From positions 1 to 64,000 of the forward strand of contig NZ_PVWN01000022.1 of NCBI RefSeq assembly GCF_003003885.1: a DNA stretch of 64,000 nucleotides. Reading direction: 5' to 3'. Below, one piece after another: positions 8,211-18,667 of this stretch (positions within the stretch are counted from its first letter, which is position 1; the number at the start of each line of letters is the position of its first letter). This stretch comes from Chlorogloea sp. CCALA 695. Lineage in GTDB: Bacteria; Cyanobacteriota; Cyanobacteriia; Cyanobacteriales; Chroococcidiopsidaceae. A model generated the notes under the pieces. It made no database searches, was not told the origin of the DNA, and was given only the letters and a program-made list of their open reading frames with translations. Both the position numbers and the translations under genes were made by a program.

Positions 8211-9401
8211 TCACTTCAGGAGTAAGTAATATAGGTGACCTCTACTACCTGTGACTCCCGCGCGATCGCCTGCAAGTTTGCCCGTACCCATAAAATAATC
8301 TACTCGTCCCGCGCCTTTAATGGCACTACCTGCGTCTTGATCCAAAACGTAACGGCTAACATTGCGATACTGCATTGTTGTGGGGGAATTATTTTTAAAT
8401 AGCGCTGTAGAATACTCCGCAAAAGGCAAGCTAGTATGAATCAGTGCTAAAGCCCCTGGCGGCATTAAAGCCTTATCGGTGGCAATTGAGCGCTCGGCGG
8501 TTACAGGTATGCCCAAGCTTCCTGTAGCTGGCGCTCCGTAAGTTTTGCGAAAAAATACAAAGCTGCGGTTGCGAGGTAAATAACTGCTTAATTCCCAAGG
8601 TTTTTGCGTAAAATAATTAATCATTACAGGTAAAGTTAGCCCTGGAAGCGGCAATTTGCCATCTTTGGCTAATTCCTTGCCAATACTGGTGTAAGGATAA
8701 TCAGTTTTAGCCGCATACCCAATACTCATTTGAGTTCCATCAGTGAGATTAAACCTAGCCGAGCCTTGAATTTGAGCTAAAAAAGCTTCTAAGCGATCGC
8801 TTAACCAAACTAATTCTAAGCCCTTGAGCTTGCTTTTTACCCCCAATAAACCGTCCCGCCCTTCTAACTGAGCGCGAGTAGGATGAGGCTTAGACCACTT
8901 TTTAAAGTTGCTAGGCATTTGATACAACGGAAACCGATACTTCTCCGTTTTGAAGCGACTAGCCTCGTACATTGGCTCGTAATAGGCAGTAAATAAGACT
9001 TCTCCTTTACCATTTCTACCCGTCGAACGATAAAAAACAAAATCCCGTTTTACCGCCTGCTGAAGATCGGCGGGGGTTTTGGCTGTAATTACCAATTTGC
9101 GGAAGTGGACTAAACTGCGCCGGACGCGATCCCGGGTAATGCCACTAGCGCTATATTTGCGGTAAGCTTTCAACGCGCCAGGGGAATTGACATAACGCAA
9201 ACTGCTATCGACAGATTTTAGTACCTCTTTCCAGTCACCTTCAACACCGTTTTCACCCCATATTTGCTCGTCTAGTCCCAAATTGTCATTTTGCGTCTGT
9301 TGATGAGCTTTTGTGGCTTGCAGTACACCAGCATTTGCGGGAATAGGCGCAAGAGCAATCGCTATCCCTACCGAGGTCAGTAAGCTAATTATTCTTTTCA
9401 T
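8211..9401 (-). CDS. mltA: Membrane-bound lytic murein transglycosylase A
   Basis: The 396-residue protein starts with a signal peptide (a Lys-Arg start, then a hydrophobic run to the PANAG cleavage region). It then has the MltA domain, with FTAYYEPMYEAS near residue 140 and VWLSDRLEAFLAQIQGS near 200. The C-terminal 3D domain shows three aspartates, in LDQDAG, RVDYF and an earlier position. MltA cleaves peptidoglycan with 1,6-anhydromuramic acid formation. The cyanobacterial form lacks an obvious lipobox here. It lies 6 bases after a small conserved gene, forming a two-gene unit. Confidence 0.92.
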   Translation of the reverse strand: MKRIISLLTSVGIAIALAPIPANAGVLQATKAHQQTQNDNLGLDEQIWGENGVEGDWKEVLKSVDSSLRYVNSPGALKAYRKYSASGITRDRVRRSLVHFRKLVITAKTPADLQQAVKRDFVFYRSTGRNGKGEVLFTAYYEPMYEASRFKTEKYRFPLYQMPSNFKKWSKPHPTRAQLEGRDGLLGVKSKLKGLELVWLSDRLEAFLAQIQGSARFNLTDGTQMSIGYAAKTDYPYTSIGKELAKDGKLPLPGLTLPVMINYFTQKPWELSSYLPRNRSFVFFRKTYGAPATGSLGIPVTAERSIATDKALMPPGALALIHTSLPFAEYSTALFKNNSPTTMQYRNVSRYVLDQDAGSAIKGAGRVDYFMGTGKLAGDRAGVTGSRGHLYYLLLK

Positions 9402-9407
9402 TAATTA

Positions 9408-9659
9408 CTAATATCTTTCTACGCTAGAACTAAACACTGGTTCTACTCGAATTGCCACAATTTTAGATGGACGCACCACCATGTACTCTCCCTGGACGTT
9501 TTTAATCGGTACGCTAATAAATTCACTGGAAGCTGACTTAGGCACAAGTTCGCTACTGTACCATTTTTGAAATTCCTGGATATTACTAAAACGTATTTCT
9601 TCCCGGTGTCCACCTTCAATCATTAGGTGTACGACGTACTCGTTAGGAGTTCTGGGCAT
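9408..9659 (-). CDS. Small conserved protein upstream of mltA
   Basis: This 83-residue protein begins MPRTPNEYVVHLMIEGG and holds FQKWYSSEL and a central VPIKNVQGEYMVVRPS beta-rich segment. I do not recognise a named family. It looks like a small conserved cyanobacterial protein, with no signal peptide or membrane helix. Its stop codon is 6 bases before the mltA start, so the two are very likely cotranscribed. Nothing in the sequence gives its function. Confidence 0.75.
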   Translation of the reverse strand: MPRTPNEYVVHLMIEGGHREEIRFSNIQEFQKWYSSELVPKSASSEFISVPIKNVQGEYMVVRPSKIVAIRVEPVFSSSVERY

Positions 9660-10159
9660 AGAATCGAGCTACCTTAATTAGTGACGACGAACTGTTATTC
9701 AAGGGTAAGTTTACCTAAAAAATGAATGGTTTAACCCCAGTCGAGGTTAGCCAAACAAGTAAATACTAGAGGCGATCGCGCACATGACAATCAATTAACC
9801 ACGATTAACGCAAATTTTGCAACCGCAGATATAATTTTTTGGTCAGACAACCTCTCTCTAAGCTAAGACGTTCGTTTAGCTAATAATTGTGCCTGAGTTT
9901 GCATCGGTTGGAGCTTTTGGGGGAGAGGCGAAACTCTGCGGTCGCGCTCTGTAAATCTTTGAGAAGTCAGATAAAGGTAAAAGTAAAACCCTTAATTTAA
10001 CTTTTTTAACGATTTTTACTGGTTTAGCAACACAAGATCGATATTTGTGTTAACTTCTTAAATGAAGATTACATTCGGTTGTGCAGTTTATTTTTATCTA
10101 TAACGATAAGTCTCTCTCCGAATCTAACTCTCATCAACCTATGATTCCAGAGAGCTCTT
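9660..10159. other. Long leader/intergenic before the RRM gene
   Basis: These 500 bases contain no coding frame of interest. Cold-inducible RRM genes in cyanobacteria are known to carry long 5' untranslated leaders, and the AT-rich 250 bases before the start would fit such a leader. The purine-rich AGAGAG just before ATG 10160 is the probable ribosome-binding site. Confidence 0.4.
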
Positions 10160-10465
10160 ATGTCAATTTACGTCGGTAATCTATCCTATGAAGTAGGACA
10201 AGATGACCTCAAACAAGTTTTCGCTGAATACGGAACTGTCAATCGCGTTCAAGTTCCCACAGACCGGGAAACTGGCAGAGCGCGAGGCTTCGCTTTTGTA
10301 GAGATGGGTACAGAAGCAGAAGAAACAGCAGCAATTGAAGCTCTCGATGGCGCTGAGTGGATGGGTCGGGCATTAAAAGTCAATAAAGCCAAGCCCAAAG
10401 AAGATAGAGGCGGTTCGTCAGGTGGTAGACAAGGTAATAATAGTGGTGGATATTCTCGCCGTTAA
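10160..10465 (+). CDS. RRM-type RNA-binding protein (Rbp)
   Basis: The 101-residue protein has a single RNA recognition motif. RNP2 is IYVGNL at residues 3-8 and RNP1 is RGFAFVEM at about 42-49. A Gly/Ser/Arg-rich tail (GGSSGGRQG) follows. This is the typical cyanobacterial cold-inducible Rbp, which binds U-rich RNA and helps place thylakoid-protein mRNAs or maintain translation in the cold. It stands alone after a long leader and is followed by a clear hairpin terminator. Several paralogs are usual per genome, so I give no numbered symbol. Confidence 0.95.
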   Translation: MSIYVGNLSYEVGQDDLKQVFAEYGTVNRVQVPTDRETGRARGFAFVEMGTEAEETAAIEALDGAEWMGRALKVNKAKPKEDRGGSSGGRQGNNSGGYSRR

Positions 10466-10565
10466 TAAGCGGCTTGATTTTGAAGCATTTAGATTAACTA
10501 CTAAAAATAGTTAAGCCAAACCTACATCTAGTACGATAATATTTAACTGAAAATTTCAGTTGTTT

Positions 10566-10590
10566 AAAGCAGGCTCCTAGTCTGCTTTTT
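10566..10590 (+). terminator. Intrinsic terminator after the RRM gene
   Basis: AAAGCAG pairs with CTGCTTT across a 9-base loop, followed by more T residues. It is about 100 bases after the RRM stop and just before the convergent por gene. Confidence 0.7.
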
Positions 10591-10611
10591 GTGTATTAGT
10601 AAGCAGCTTTT

Positions 10612-11592
<981 letters not shown>

Positions 11593-11786
11593 CTATAGAC
11601 TGCCGTTGATTGTCTTATTGACGCTCGAAAAATGCCCAGTCTATATATTACCTACAACGAGTTGGTCTTTTATCGAGCCACAGGATAGGTAAACAATTAT
11701 ATTTATTTTTTGTACTAAATCAAAAGTTAGGCAACTAAACAGAAAATTAATATTTTAATGCTAGGAAATAGCTTTAGCAGCACAAT

Positions 11787-12386
11787 TTAGAGAATTTCCT
11801 CCTCTGGGGTTTGTTTTAGAGCATAAAGTGCGATCGCCAAACCAATCTTTGCTTGTTGAATTTCTGATAATTTTGTCCATTGTTCAGGAGTGATATTTAG
11901 CTGAGCGGCGGTAGCAGTATCCAAATTACCACGCATTGCATTAGCATAGGGACGGGCTAGAACTAGCAAATCTTCCTCTAAACAGTTTGGGACTAGCTCT
12001 TGAACACACTGTACTAATTGTGCGCCTAGAGATTTTTGGCTATCAATCATTTGACTTGCTTGCCGCGAAATCGTTGCTAACCACTCTTGAGGAACGTATT
12101 GCGCAAATTGTGCAGACAACTTAGCTTGCAAGTGGGGAGTCTGTAGAACTGGGGCTTTCGCCTGCCAAAGGTTATCTAGTTGACTTAAAAAACCGGGAGC
12201 CGTGGCGATTAGTTCTTGTTCTAGCCAAGGGTCTGATGCTAATTGTTGTTCAGCTTCGCTAAAGTAAGCTTCGGCGGCTAAAGTGGTGGTATCCCAAGGA
12301 TAAATTTCCTCTTTTGGCTCCATTAGTAATGATAATATTTCTAGTGCCATTGAGGACAGAGGGTTGTTCGTCGGTTCGTTTGTCAT
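11787..12386 (-). CDS. Hypothetical protein, helical
   Basis: The 199-residue protein is acidic, mainly helical and cytosolic, rich in Gln, Glu, Leu and Ala. It has no signal peptide, and I recognise no motif. Features are an early proline-bearing segment (PKEEIYPWD), WLEQELIATAPGF near residue 55 and LNITPEQWTKLSEIQQAKIG near the end. It lies 204 bases downstream of the CHAT-FHA gene on the same strand, so shared transcription is possible but not shown. I do not assign a function. Confidence 0.75.
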   Translation of the reverse strand: MTNEPTNNPLSSMALEILSLLMEPKEEIYPWDTTTLAAEAYFSEAEQQLASDPWLEQELIATAPGFLSQLDNLWQAKAPVLQTPHLQAKLSAQFAQYVPQEWLATISRQASQMIDSQKSLGAQLVQCVQELVPNCLEEDLLVLARPYANAMRGNLDTATAAQLNITPEQWTKLSEIQQAKIGLAIALYALKQTPEEEIL

Positions 12387-12590
12387 GTTGTAACTCCTAA
12401 TACATTCAAGCCTTAAAAATATCCTAAGAATAGATACAGCGATGACGCGGCTATTTCCGTAACAGAATCAGAATTCTTAAGGCAGATATTTAATAAATTT
12501 TTGGTTCCTCAATACTTACCTCTAAGCAAATGTTTAGTAATTATGCAATTATGTGTAAATAATATTACTGATAATAAAAAATTAACTTGC

Positions 12591-14195
12591 TTAGGTTTCT
12601 ACAATGAATTCAAAAGTTTCCCCTTGAGAGCAACCAAATTTTATCTGCATTCCTGATCGCAAAGGCACTTCTTGGCGATGGATATTTTGCCAGCCGTCGC
12701 GATCAAAAATCAATGTGCCGAAACGAGAATTATCACTAATAAAGTAAGTTGGGATAGTTTTACCGTCCTTTTTTTCATTGCGGCAAAAGATTTTGGCGTG
12801 TTGTTTGCTAATCCAAGGTTCTTCAATAGCAATGTCATTATTTGCGTTGATACGACCTAACAGCGCAAACCCAGTTTGCAACGACCAAACTTTTTCGGGG
12901 ACACTAAGACTCCGCAAAGAAGCTTTAGGGGATCTCGATCTAATTCCTGACAGCGAATTTTCTGGTAGTTGGGTTACTTCTTCTTGCGCCGGGCGGACAA
13001 GTTCGCCGTCAAATTCTGGATGCAAGTAGAGAATAGGTAGCGTCCACGCTGGGTAGTTAAACTTGTAAAGAGTTAGTAGTTGCTGCCTAGCGATCGCACA
13101 GGCTCGGTCGATGGAATGCCTAGCCGCTAAAGCTTGAGCAAAAGTTTGAATAAAAGTTAAGGCTTCTTCATCGGTAATTTGGTCACGCATCCCCAAAACT
13201 GCGGGTACGCCATGATGAATTAATACTTCTGCCAAAGAACTATTTTGCAGCGCTTGGCGATTGATAGTTGCTGGTTGCGCCAACCAACAGGCATTAAATA
13301 CGCACAATTTTACTTGGCAGCGAGTTAATACTTGCGCGAGTTCTGTGCCGTTAATAGTTCGATCTGGTCGTAAGTATATGATGCCGCCGTCAGGAGCGCT
13401 AAGTCCATGACCAGCGTAAAAAAAGACGTTGTAATTTTTAGTTTCTAGCTGAGTGATTAGTTGCTCTAAAGTGGGTTGCAATAGAGTATCTACATCGCAT
13501 ACCCCTACCCCCTTGCTAGGGTCGTTGTCACTTGTGAGCGCTTTTACTAAAATATCAGCTTCTTTTTCTAGATGCAAATATTGAGTAGAGTCGCTTAATT
13601 TACTTGGGGCGGGAAGATTTGCTCCGATTACCAATAAAACTTTTAGATTTTGACTAACGGGTAACGGTTGTAGCGACTCAACGTTATTGGTGGTGCGACT
13701 AAATAAAATATGTGGCGACAGTGAAATCGATGGTTTACCAGGAAAAGATTGCATAACTTCCCAAGGTAAAGCAATCAAATCGGGATCGCGAATATCTAGA
13801 CGCAACCTTAGAGGTTTATCTTTGCCGTTAGCGATGCCAATACTGTGTTCTAAAGTATTGAGAATAGAGCCTTGAAATAGCCAATTCCATAGATTAAGGC
13901 CCAAGTCTTGCATTAACCGACCCGTGTAATTATTACGTCCATTACCTGGGGCGACTGATGCTAAGGGGGGTAGAGTTTCTATTAAAGGAGTGAAAGTATT
14001 ATCGATTAATCGGTCGAGGGCGAACACTTCTTGCCATGCTTGCCAGGAACCTGTAAGTTCTGGCGACCAAAAACAGTTGTGGGGAATCGGCCCGGCAATA
14101 AAGGGAGCTTTTACGACCCAAATAACAAAGCTTTGGTTGCCAGTATTAGAGAGACGAGCGATCGCCAAGTTTAGGCATGGATCAGATACAGCCAT
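12591..14195 (-). CDS. CHAT-domain protease-like protein with C-terminal FHA domain
   Basis: The 534-residue protein combines two domains. The CHAT domain (about residues 130-390) carries the caspase-type dyad: His263 in FFYAGHGLS and Cys303 in CVFNACWLA. The FHA domain (about 440-534) has LLGRINANND, then ISKQHAKIF and SDNSRFGTLIF, the residues that bind phosphothreonine. CHAT proteins are caspase-like proteases, so this looks like a protease or scaffold recruited to phosphorylated partners. There is no signal peptide. It is divergent from the HlyD gene, with a 204-base AT-rich gap. Substrate and kinase partner are unknown. Confidence 0.9.
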   Translation of the reverse strand: MAVSDPCLNLAIARLSNTGNQSFVIWVVKAPFIAGPIPHNCFWSPELTGSWQAWQEVFALDRLIDNTFTPLIETLPPLASVAPGNGRNNYTGRLMQDLGLNLWNWLFQGSILNTLEHSIGIANGKDKPLRLRLDIRDPDLIALPWEVMQSFPGKPSISLSPHILFSRTTNNVESLQPLPVSQNLKVLLVIGANLPAPSKLSDSTQYLHLEKEADILVKALTSDNDPSKGVGVCDVDTLLQPTLEQLITQLETKNYNVFFYAGHGLSAPDGGIIYLRPDRTINGTELAQVLTRCQVKLCVFNACWLAQPATINRQALQNSSLAEVLIHHGVPAVLGMRDQITDEEALTFIQTFAQALAARHSIDRACAIARQQLLTLYKFNYPAWTLPILYLHPEFDGELVRPAQEEVTQLPENSLSGIRSRSPKASLRSLSVPEKVWSLQTGFALLGRINANNDIAIEEPWISKQHAKIFCRNEKKDGKTIPTYFISDNSRFGTLIFDRDGWQNIHRQEVPLRSGMQIKFGCSQGETFEFIVET

Positions 14196-14399
14196 TAGTA
14201 CCCATTAGAGTTAAACTGGCATTTATAAACATTTTTTCTTAGTTTAACGAGTTTTTCTGTAATTTTCTCAGAGCATATTTGTAAAGTATTTTCTTAACAA
14301 CGAGTAAAAAAAGTCAATAAATTTAATTTAACCAATTTAGTCAGAAATAGCAGGGTAAAATCTTGTAGTTAATAAAAATTGAATAATTAAAGCTAATTT

Positions 14400-15866
14400 A
14401 TGAAATTTCCTTGGACATCATCACCAACTCAAGCTAGACGAATTAAACAGGAATTAGCAAGACCAGAGGAAAATTTATCCTTTGAACTGGGAAAAGCTGT
14501 TAAGGAATTACCACCCATTTACACCCGCGTACTTTCAGGAACTATTAGCGCCCTGTTGGTAGCAATAATTGCCTGGGCGCATTTTAGTAAAATTGATGAA
14601 GTGGCGGTAGCGGCGGGGGATTTGATTCCGTCCGTACAAGTGCGCCCAGTGAGATCGGTACAGGAAGGCAAAGTAAGTTCTGTCAAAGTTAGAGAAGGCG
14701 ATCGCGTTACTCTAGGGCAAGTTTTAGTTCAGCTAGATTCAAAACTATCGCAAACCGAGATCGACAACCTCGAAAAGTCCGCTCGGTTAATTCGGGAAGA
14801 TTTAGCTCGATTAGAAGCTGAACGTACTGGAAGCAAGAATACAGGAACTTATCTTCAAGATCAGCTTTTAGCCGCACGTTTGCAAGAATTTGATAACAAG
14901 CGAGATAGCGCCACCGCCGAAGCGAATAAACAAATTGCCACTATTGACGAAGCCAAAATTCGGCTGGCTCGTCTGCAAGAGAATTTGCTCAATGCCAAAA
15001 CTACTTTAATGGATGCTCGTCTGATCTTTGGTAATGCTCAAAGCAGCCTCCGCAATGCCCAAGTCAAAGAAAAAGGACTACGCACTCTTGTATCGCCGGA
15101 AAATGGGGCCATACCAAGGGTTGATTATTTAGACGCTCAAAACCGCGTAATTCAAGCTCAATCGGAAGTTACCAAAGCCAAAGACGGAATTATTAAAGCT
15201 CAAGACACCTTTGTTTCTACCAAAAAAGAAATTGCCGGACAATTGCAAAAAATTCGCCAAGCCGAACAAGGCTACCAAGTGGCGCTACAAGAAGCTAATC
15301 GGGTAAGCTCCGAACGTCAAAGCGGCATATTGGCAGAACTAAATAAGCGTCGGGAAGAATTAACCACAACGGAAGGAAAATTAAAACAAGCGCGATCGCA
15401 AAAGGATCAATCAACCATTACAGCGCCCGTTAATGGCACAGTGTACGGCATTAAAGTTACGACCGGAGGCGGAACGGTACAAACTGGAGAGGAGTTGCTG
15501 TCAATTCTTCCTGATGGCGAGGAAATACTGCTCGAAGTTAAGCTGCTCAACCGAGATGTTGGTTTTATTTCTCAAGGGATGAAAGCAAAGGTAAAAATGG
15601 CAGCTTTTCCTTATCAAGAGTTTGGCTCTGTAGAAGGTACGGTAGTGCAAATTAGTCCTAATGCTATTAGTGATGAAGACTTGGGTTTAGTTTTTCCTAC
15701 CCGAATTAAGCTCAACAAAAACATTATTCAAGTTCGCGGTCGCAATGTCCAACTAGCTCCGGGGATGTCTGGTACAGGGGAGATTATCACACGCGAGAAA
15801 TCTATTTTGACCTTTATGATCGAGCCAATTGCCCGACGAGTGAATGAAGGCTTTTCCGTGCGGTAA
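14400..15866 (+). CDS. HlyD-type membrane fusion protein (type I secretion adaptor)
   Basis: This is a 488-residue periplasmic adaptor. A single N-terminal membrane helix (about residues 43-62) is followed by a biotinyl-lipoyl half-motif (VRSVQEGKVSSVKVREGD). A long alpha-helical hairpin with coiled coil spans about 105-335, then the second lipoyl half (APVNGTVYGIKVTTGGGTV) and a beta-barrel C-terminus (MSGTGEIITRE). It links an inner-membrane ABC exporter to a TolC-like channel. No transporter is adjacent. The nearest candidate is the type I ABC/isomerase operon at 25.5-28.8 kb, across a block of broken genes and on the other strand. Confidence 0.92.
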   Translation: MKFPWTSSPTQARRIKQELARPEENLSFELGKAVKELPPIYTRVLSGTISALLVAIIAWAHFSKIDEVAVAAGDLIPSVQVRPVRSVQEGKVSSVKVREGDRVTLGQVLVQLDSKLSQTEIDNLEKSARLIREDLARLEAERTGSKNTGTYLQDQLLAARLQEFDNKRDSATAEANKQIATIDEAKIRLARLQENLLNAKTTLMDARLIFGNAQSSLRNAQVKEKGLRTLVSPENGAIPRVDYLDAQNRVIQAQSEVTKAKDGIIKAQDTFVSTKKEIAGQLQKIRQAEQGYQVALQEANRVSSERQSGILAELNKRREELTTTEGKLKQARSQKDQSTITAPVNGTVYGIKVTTGGGTVQTGEELLSILPDGEEILLEVKLLNRDVGFISQGMKAKVKMAAFPYQEFGSVEGTVVQISPNAISDEDLGLVFPTRIKLNKNIIQVRGRNVQLAPGMSGTGEIITREKSILTFMIEPIARRVNEGFSVR

Positions 15867-15894
15867 GCCCTCATTTACTGGGTAATTTTTGATA

Positions 15895-17388
15895 TTATTT
15901 TAGTCCTAACCAAACCTCTAAGCCACCTTTGGGATTATCGGTATAAACCCATTCTTCGTTTTGTTTAACGGCAACTCTAAGCCCAAAGGGGTTAGTTGTG
16001 CCAATAAACAGTCCGTAGTCCGTAGAAACAAGATTTCTCACGCCAATGTTGTAAAAATTACCAAAGCCATGACGATTTACAGGCAACCAATTTTCTCCAT
16101 CTCGACTGCGCCACAATTCAAACCCGCTTTGATGTTTGACAATGTTATCAATGCCAACTTCTTCCACCAATCGCCGCAACTTGCCCGTTTTTTGCTGGTC
16201 AAACTTACACCAACTCAACATCAAGCTAATAATGTTGCAAGTACCCAAGTACAACCAATCTTGGTGAGTTTTCATGCACCAAAAATAACCGTTAAAAAAG
16301 TTGCCAAATCCAGCTTAAAAACCACTAATCGGTCGCTTTTTCCCTTCAGGAGTGTTTCTAGTCATTCCTACTACTAGCTCAGTGCGATCGTCTGGAAAAA
16401 TTCTAATTAATTCTCCCGCCGCAGGGCCGATGCGATTGGCAATATCGTGACCGCCGTTTTGAATCCCCGTACCCACATAAAGCGCGTTGCTAAAAACCTT
16501 CATAGTTAAGGCAATTTGATTTAGCGCTCCGCGTCCTGCTCCTTGGTCGATAACTTTTGTCCATTGGTAAGGAGGATTCCCCTGACAATTGCTGCGCCAA
16601 ACTTGAAAGCCTTGAGAGTTTAAATTCCCTGCATAAAGTTCGTCATTAAAAGCACAAAGGGTAAATACTCCTTCATTTTCAACGTCGCCAAACCCGCCAA
16701 TACTTGCGGCAAACCATTGACCAGAGGCGGGATCTCGACTTTTGTAAATAATTGGTATTCCTGATATATTTGGCTGACCCCCTCTAGTGCTAGTGGGATC
16801 AGTAAATAATCTACCCTTAAAAGGAACCAGTAACCTAGTGCTAGTAATAGGTAAACCAAGAATGCCGTAATCAGATACGGCGATGAAATTTTCGCCATCA
16901 AGCGATCGCAATATTACAGGCTCCGGTGCGCGCCCTGGAGCCATCGCAGCGACGTACAAAGCAGGCGCAGGGTTAGATTCTCCTTGAAACACTGTTATAG
17001 CTTGGTAGCCCATTTCCTTAGCTACTAATTCTCCTTCGCTCCCCATTACCATCGGTGCAAAAGAAACTTGCTGCCAATTTTTACCTGTAGGTTCGTAGCG
17101 CCAAATTTGCGCCCGTCTATCTAGTTGATATAATCCTTCGATATCGTCCGGGCATTCTACGGGCCAAGTAGCTAGATTCCATTCGTCGGCAAAGGTTTGT
17201 AGCTTAATTAAACATAAGTTATAACGAGTAGTTCCGGCATACAAATGATTGTTGAACCAAGTCATTGAATGGGCATAGCGATTGTGACCATCTCCAAAAC
17301 CGTTTTCGCTTATTTAGGAAAAATCAGCAAATTTTAAACCGGGATTTGGTGCTGGCTCAAAGGGGCGTTGTCTTGGTACAGTAGTCAT
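15895..17388 (-). pseudogene. Propeller-like protein, broken by two in-frame stops
   Basis: A single minus-strand frame runs from ATG 17388 to a stop at 15895 (about 497 codons). It is interrupted by TAA at 17314-17316 (codon 25) and TAA at 16315-16317. The reading is coherent on both sides of each stop (ADFS*ISENGFG and PISGF*AGFGNFF). The product has repeated LYAGT/LYVGT and WRSxDGxNW elements like BNR- or Kelch-type beta-propellers. No signal peptide is visible. CAA to TAA changes would explain both stops. It could be expressed only as fragments, so I call it a pseudogene. Confidence 0.82.
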
Positions 17389-17483
17389 AATTAAAAGTTA
17401 AACATAAGTTGGAAACTACATTTATTTAAGAGTGCGTGGCACAATAGGAAAATTGCATTCCTCTACTCATATTTTGTGTTTTT

Positions 17484-17701
17484 ATGTCACCTCAACCTAT
17501 TTTTATTCTTGCTTCTCCTCGCTCTTTTACTTCGTTGCTTTGCACTATGTTAGGAACGATCCGAATTTTTTAAATTCTCCGGTTTTTAAACAAAGAACTG
17601 TAGTTTATCCAAAGTTAGATGGTGCTTTACCTTGGCGCGCTGATGGCGGTGGATTTCTTCCAGCCGTAGCCTTGTTAGTTCAAGAATTAGGTTACGAGTA
17701 A
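17484..17701 (+). pseudogene. Sulfotransferase N-terminal remnant joined to unknown tail
   Basis: ATG 17484 opens a 29-codon frame reading PIFILASPRSFTSLLCTMLG before TAA at 17571. This is the 5'-phosphosulfate-binding start of sulfotransferase-family proteins. Another frame then runs on to 17701 (VVYPKLDGALPWRADGGGF), which I cannot place. The rest of a ~300-residue enzyme is missing, so this is a deletion remnant. It is the only plus-strand piece inside the block of broken minus-strand genes, and it converges on the hydrolase pseudogene with a gap of only 6 bases. Confidence 0.55.
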
Positions 17702-17707
17702 AAACTT

Positions 17708-18658
17708 TTATTTGCTAAAAACTGTCGCTTCTCCCTGACTATTAGCTTGAATTAAATTAGATAGTAAAAAATCTTTAGCAGTGATGACCTCTTGAAGATA
17801 AGCATCCCAAAAAGCAATGGTAGTAGTTTGAATATAGCCGCTAATTCGTTTTTGTCTAATTAAGTCTAAAGGGGGTGCAGTATCTCGGTCTATCATCCTA
17901 CGAAACATTAAATCACCATCAGTGCGATCGCCATAGGAAAAATGATTAGCACCAGCAATTAATAAATGATACTTGTTTGCGGGGGGTAGATAACGAAATG
18001 GCTCTAAGCGCCACGCTGGAGGCTGGTTTTCCCATCCTCGATCTTTAGAGCCGCTAATAGTAAGTACAGGAGCATTTACCCCTTGCCAAGAGCGCGAATT
18101 TAAGCCAAATTGCCTAGTTCCCTGGGGCGATATAGCTAAAAATGCCTTGGCGCGGACTTCGCCATAATTAACATTTTGCTGCCAGGGTGTATTTACCGTT
18201 GCTCCAGCTAGTAGCATTATTACGTAGGCTCCGAAAGAGTGACCTGATATACCTAGACACGAACTATCCATTTTTTCTTTCAAAGCCGAAATTTGTTGCT
18301 GCAATTGAGCAAAAGCATCAATGATAAAGGCGATATCTAGGGGGCGAATTTGCCATACTTGCGGATTGTAAACATATTTTTTAACTTCTTGCATCCCACT
18401 TTCTCATAAAATATTGACATTATTACCGCAGTGTGTAGAGTGAATACAAATATATCCACAACTTGCTAAAAAGGTGCTTAGATAAGTAAAGGCTGCTTTA
18501 GAACCCCCGGCTCCATGAGAAAAAATAATGACAGGAAATAAGCCTGGAGCATGAGGATAGTAGATTTTTAAGGGCAATTGGCGATCGCGTTTGTGGTCGA
18601 TTAGGATAATATGATTAGCGCTTGATATTTTCAAAGCTGTAGATTTAGGTACGTACAT
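17708..18658 (-). pseudogene. Alpha/beta hydrolase, broken by one TGA
   Basis: One frame runs from ATG 18658 to a stop at 17708 (about 316 codons) with a single internal TGA at 18404-18406. N-terminal part: a dienelactone-hydrolase/PAF-acetylhydrolase-like start with the oxyanion segment FSHGAGGS. C-terminal part: nucleophile elbow GISGHSFGAY, the acid in SGSKDRG and the His in AGANHFSYGD, so all triad parts remain. The break reads NIL*ESGMQEV. A CGA to TGA change restoring Arg would fit the family. It begins 9 bases after the Rieske gene, as in an operon. Very recent loss is likely. Confidence 0.85.
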
Positions 18659-18667
18659 AAGCAGCTT

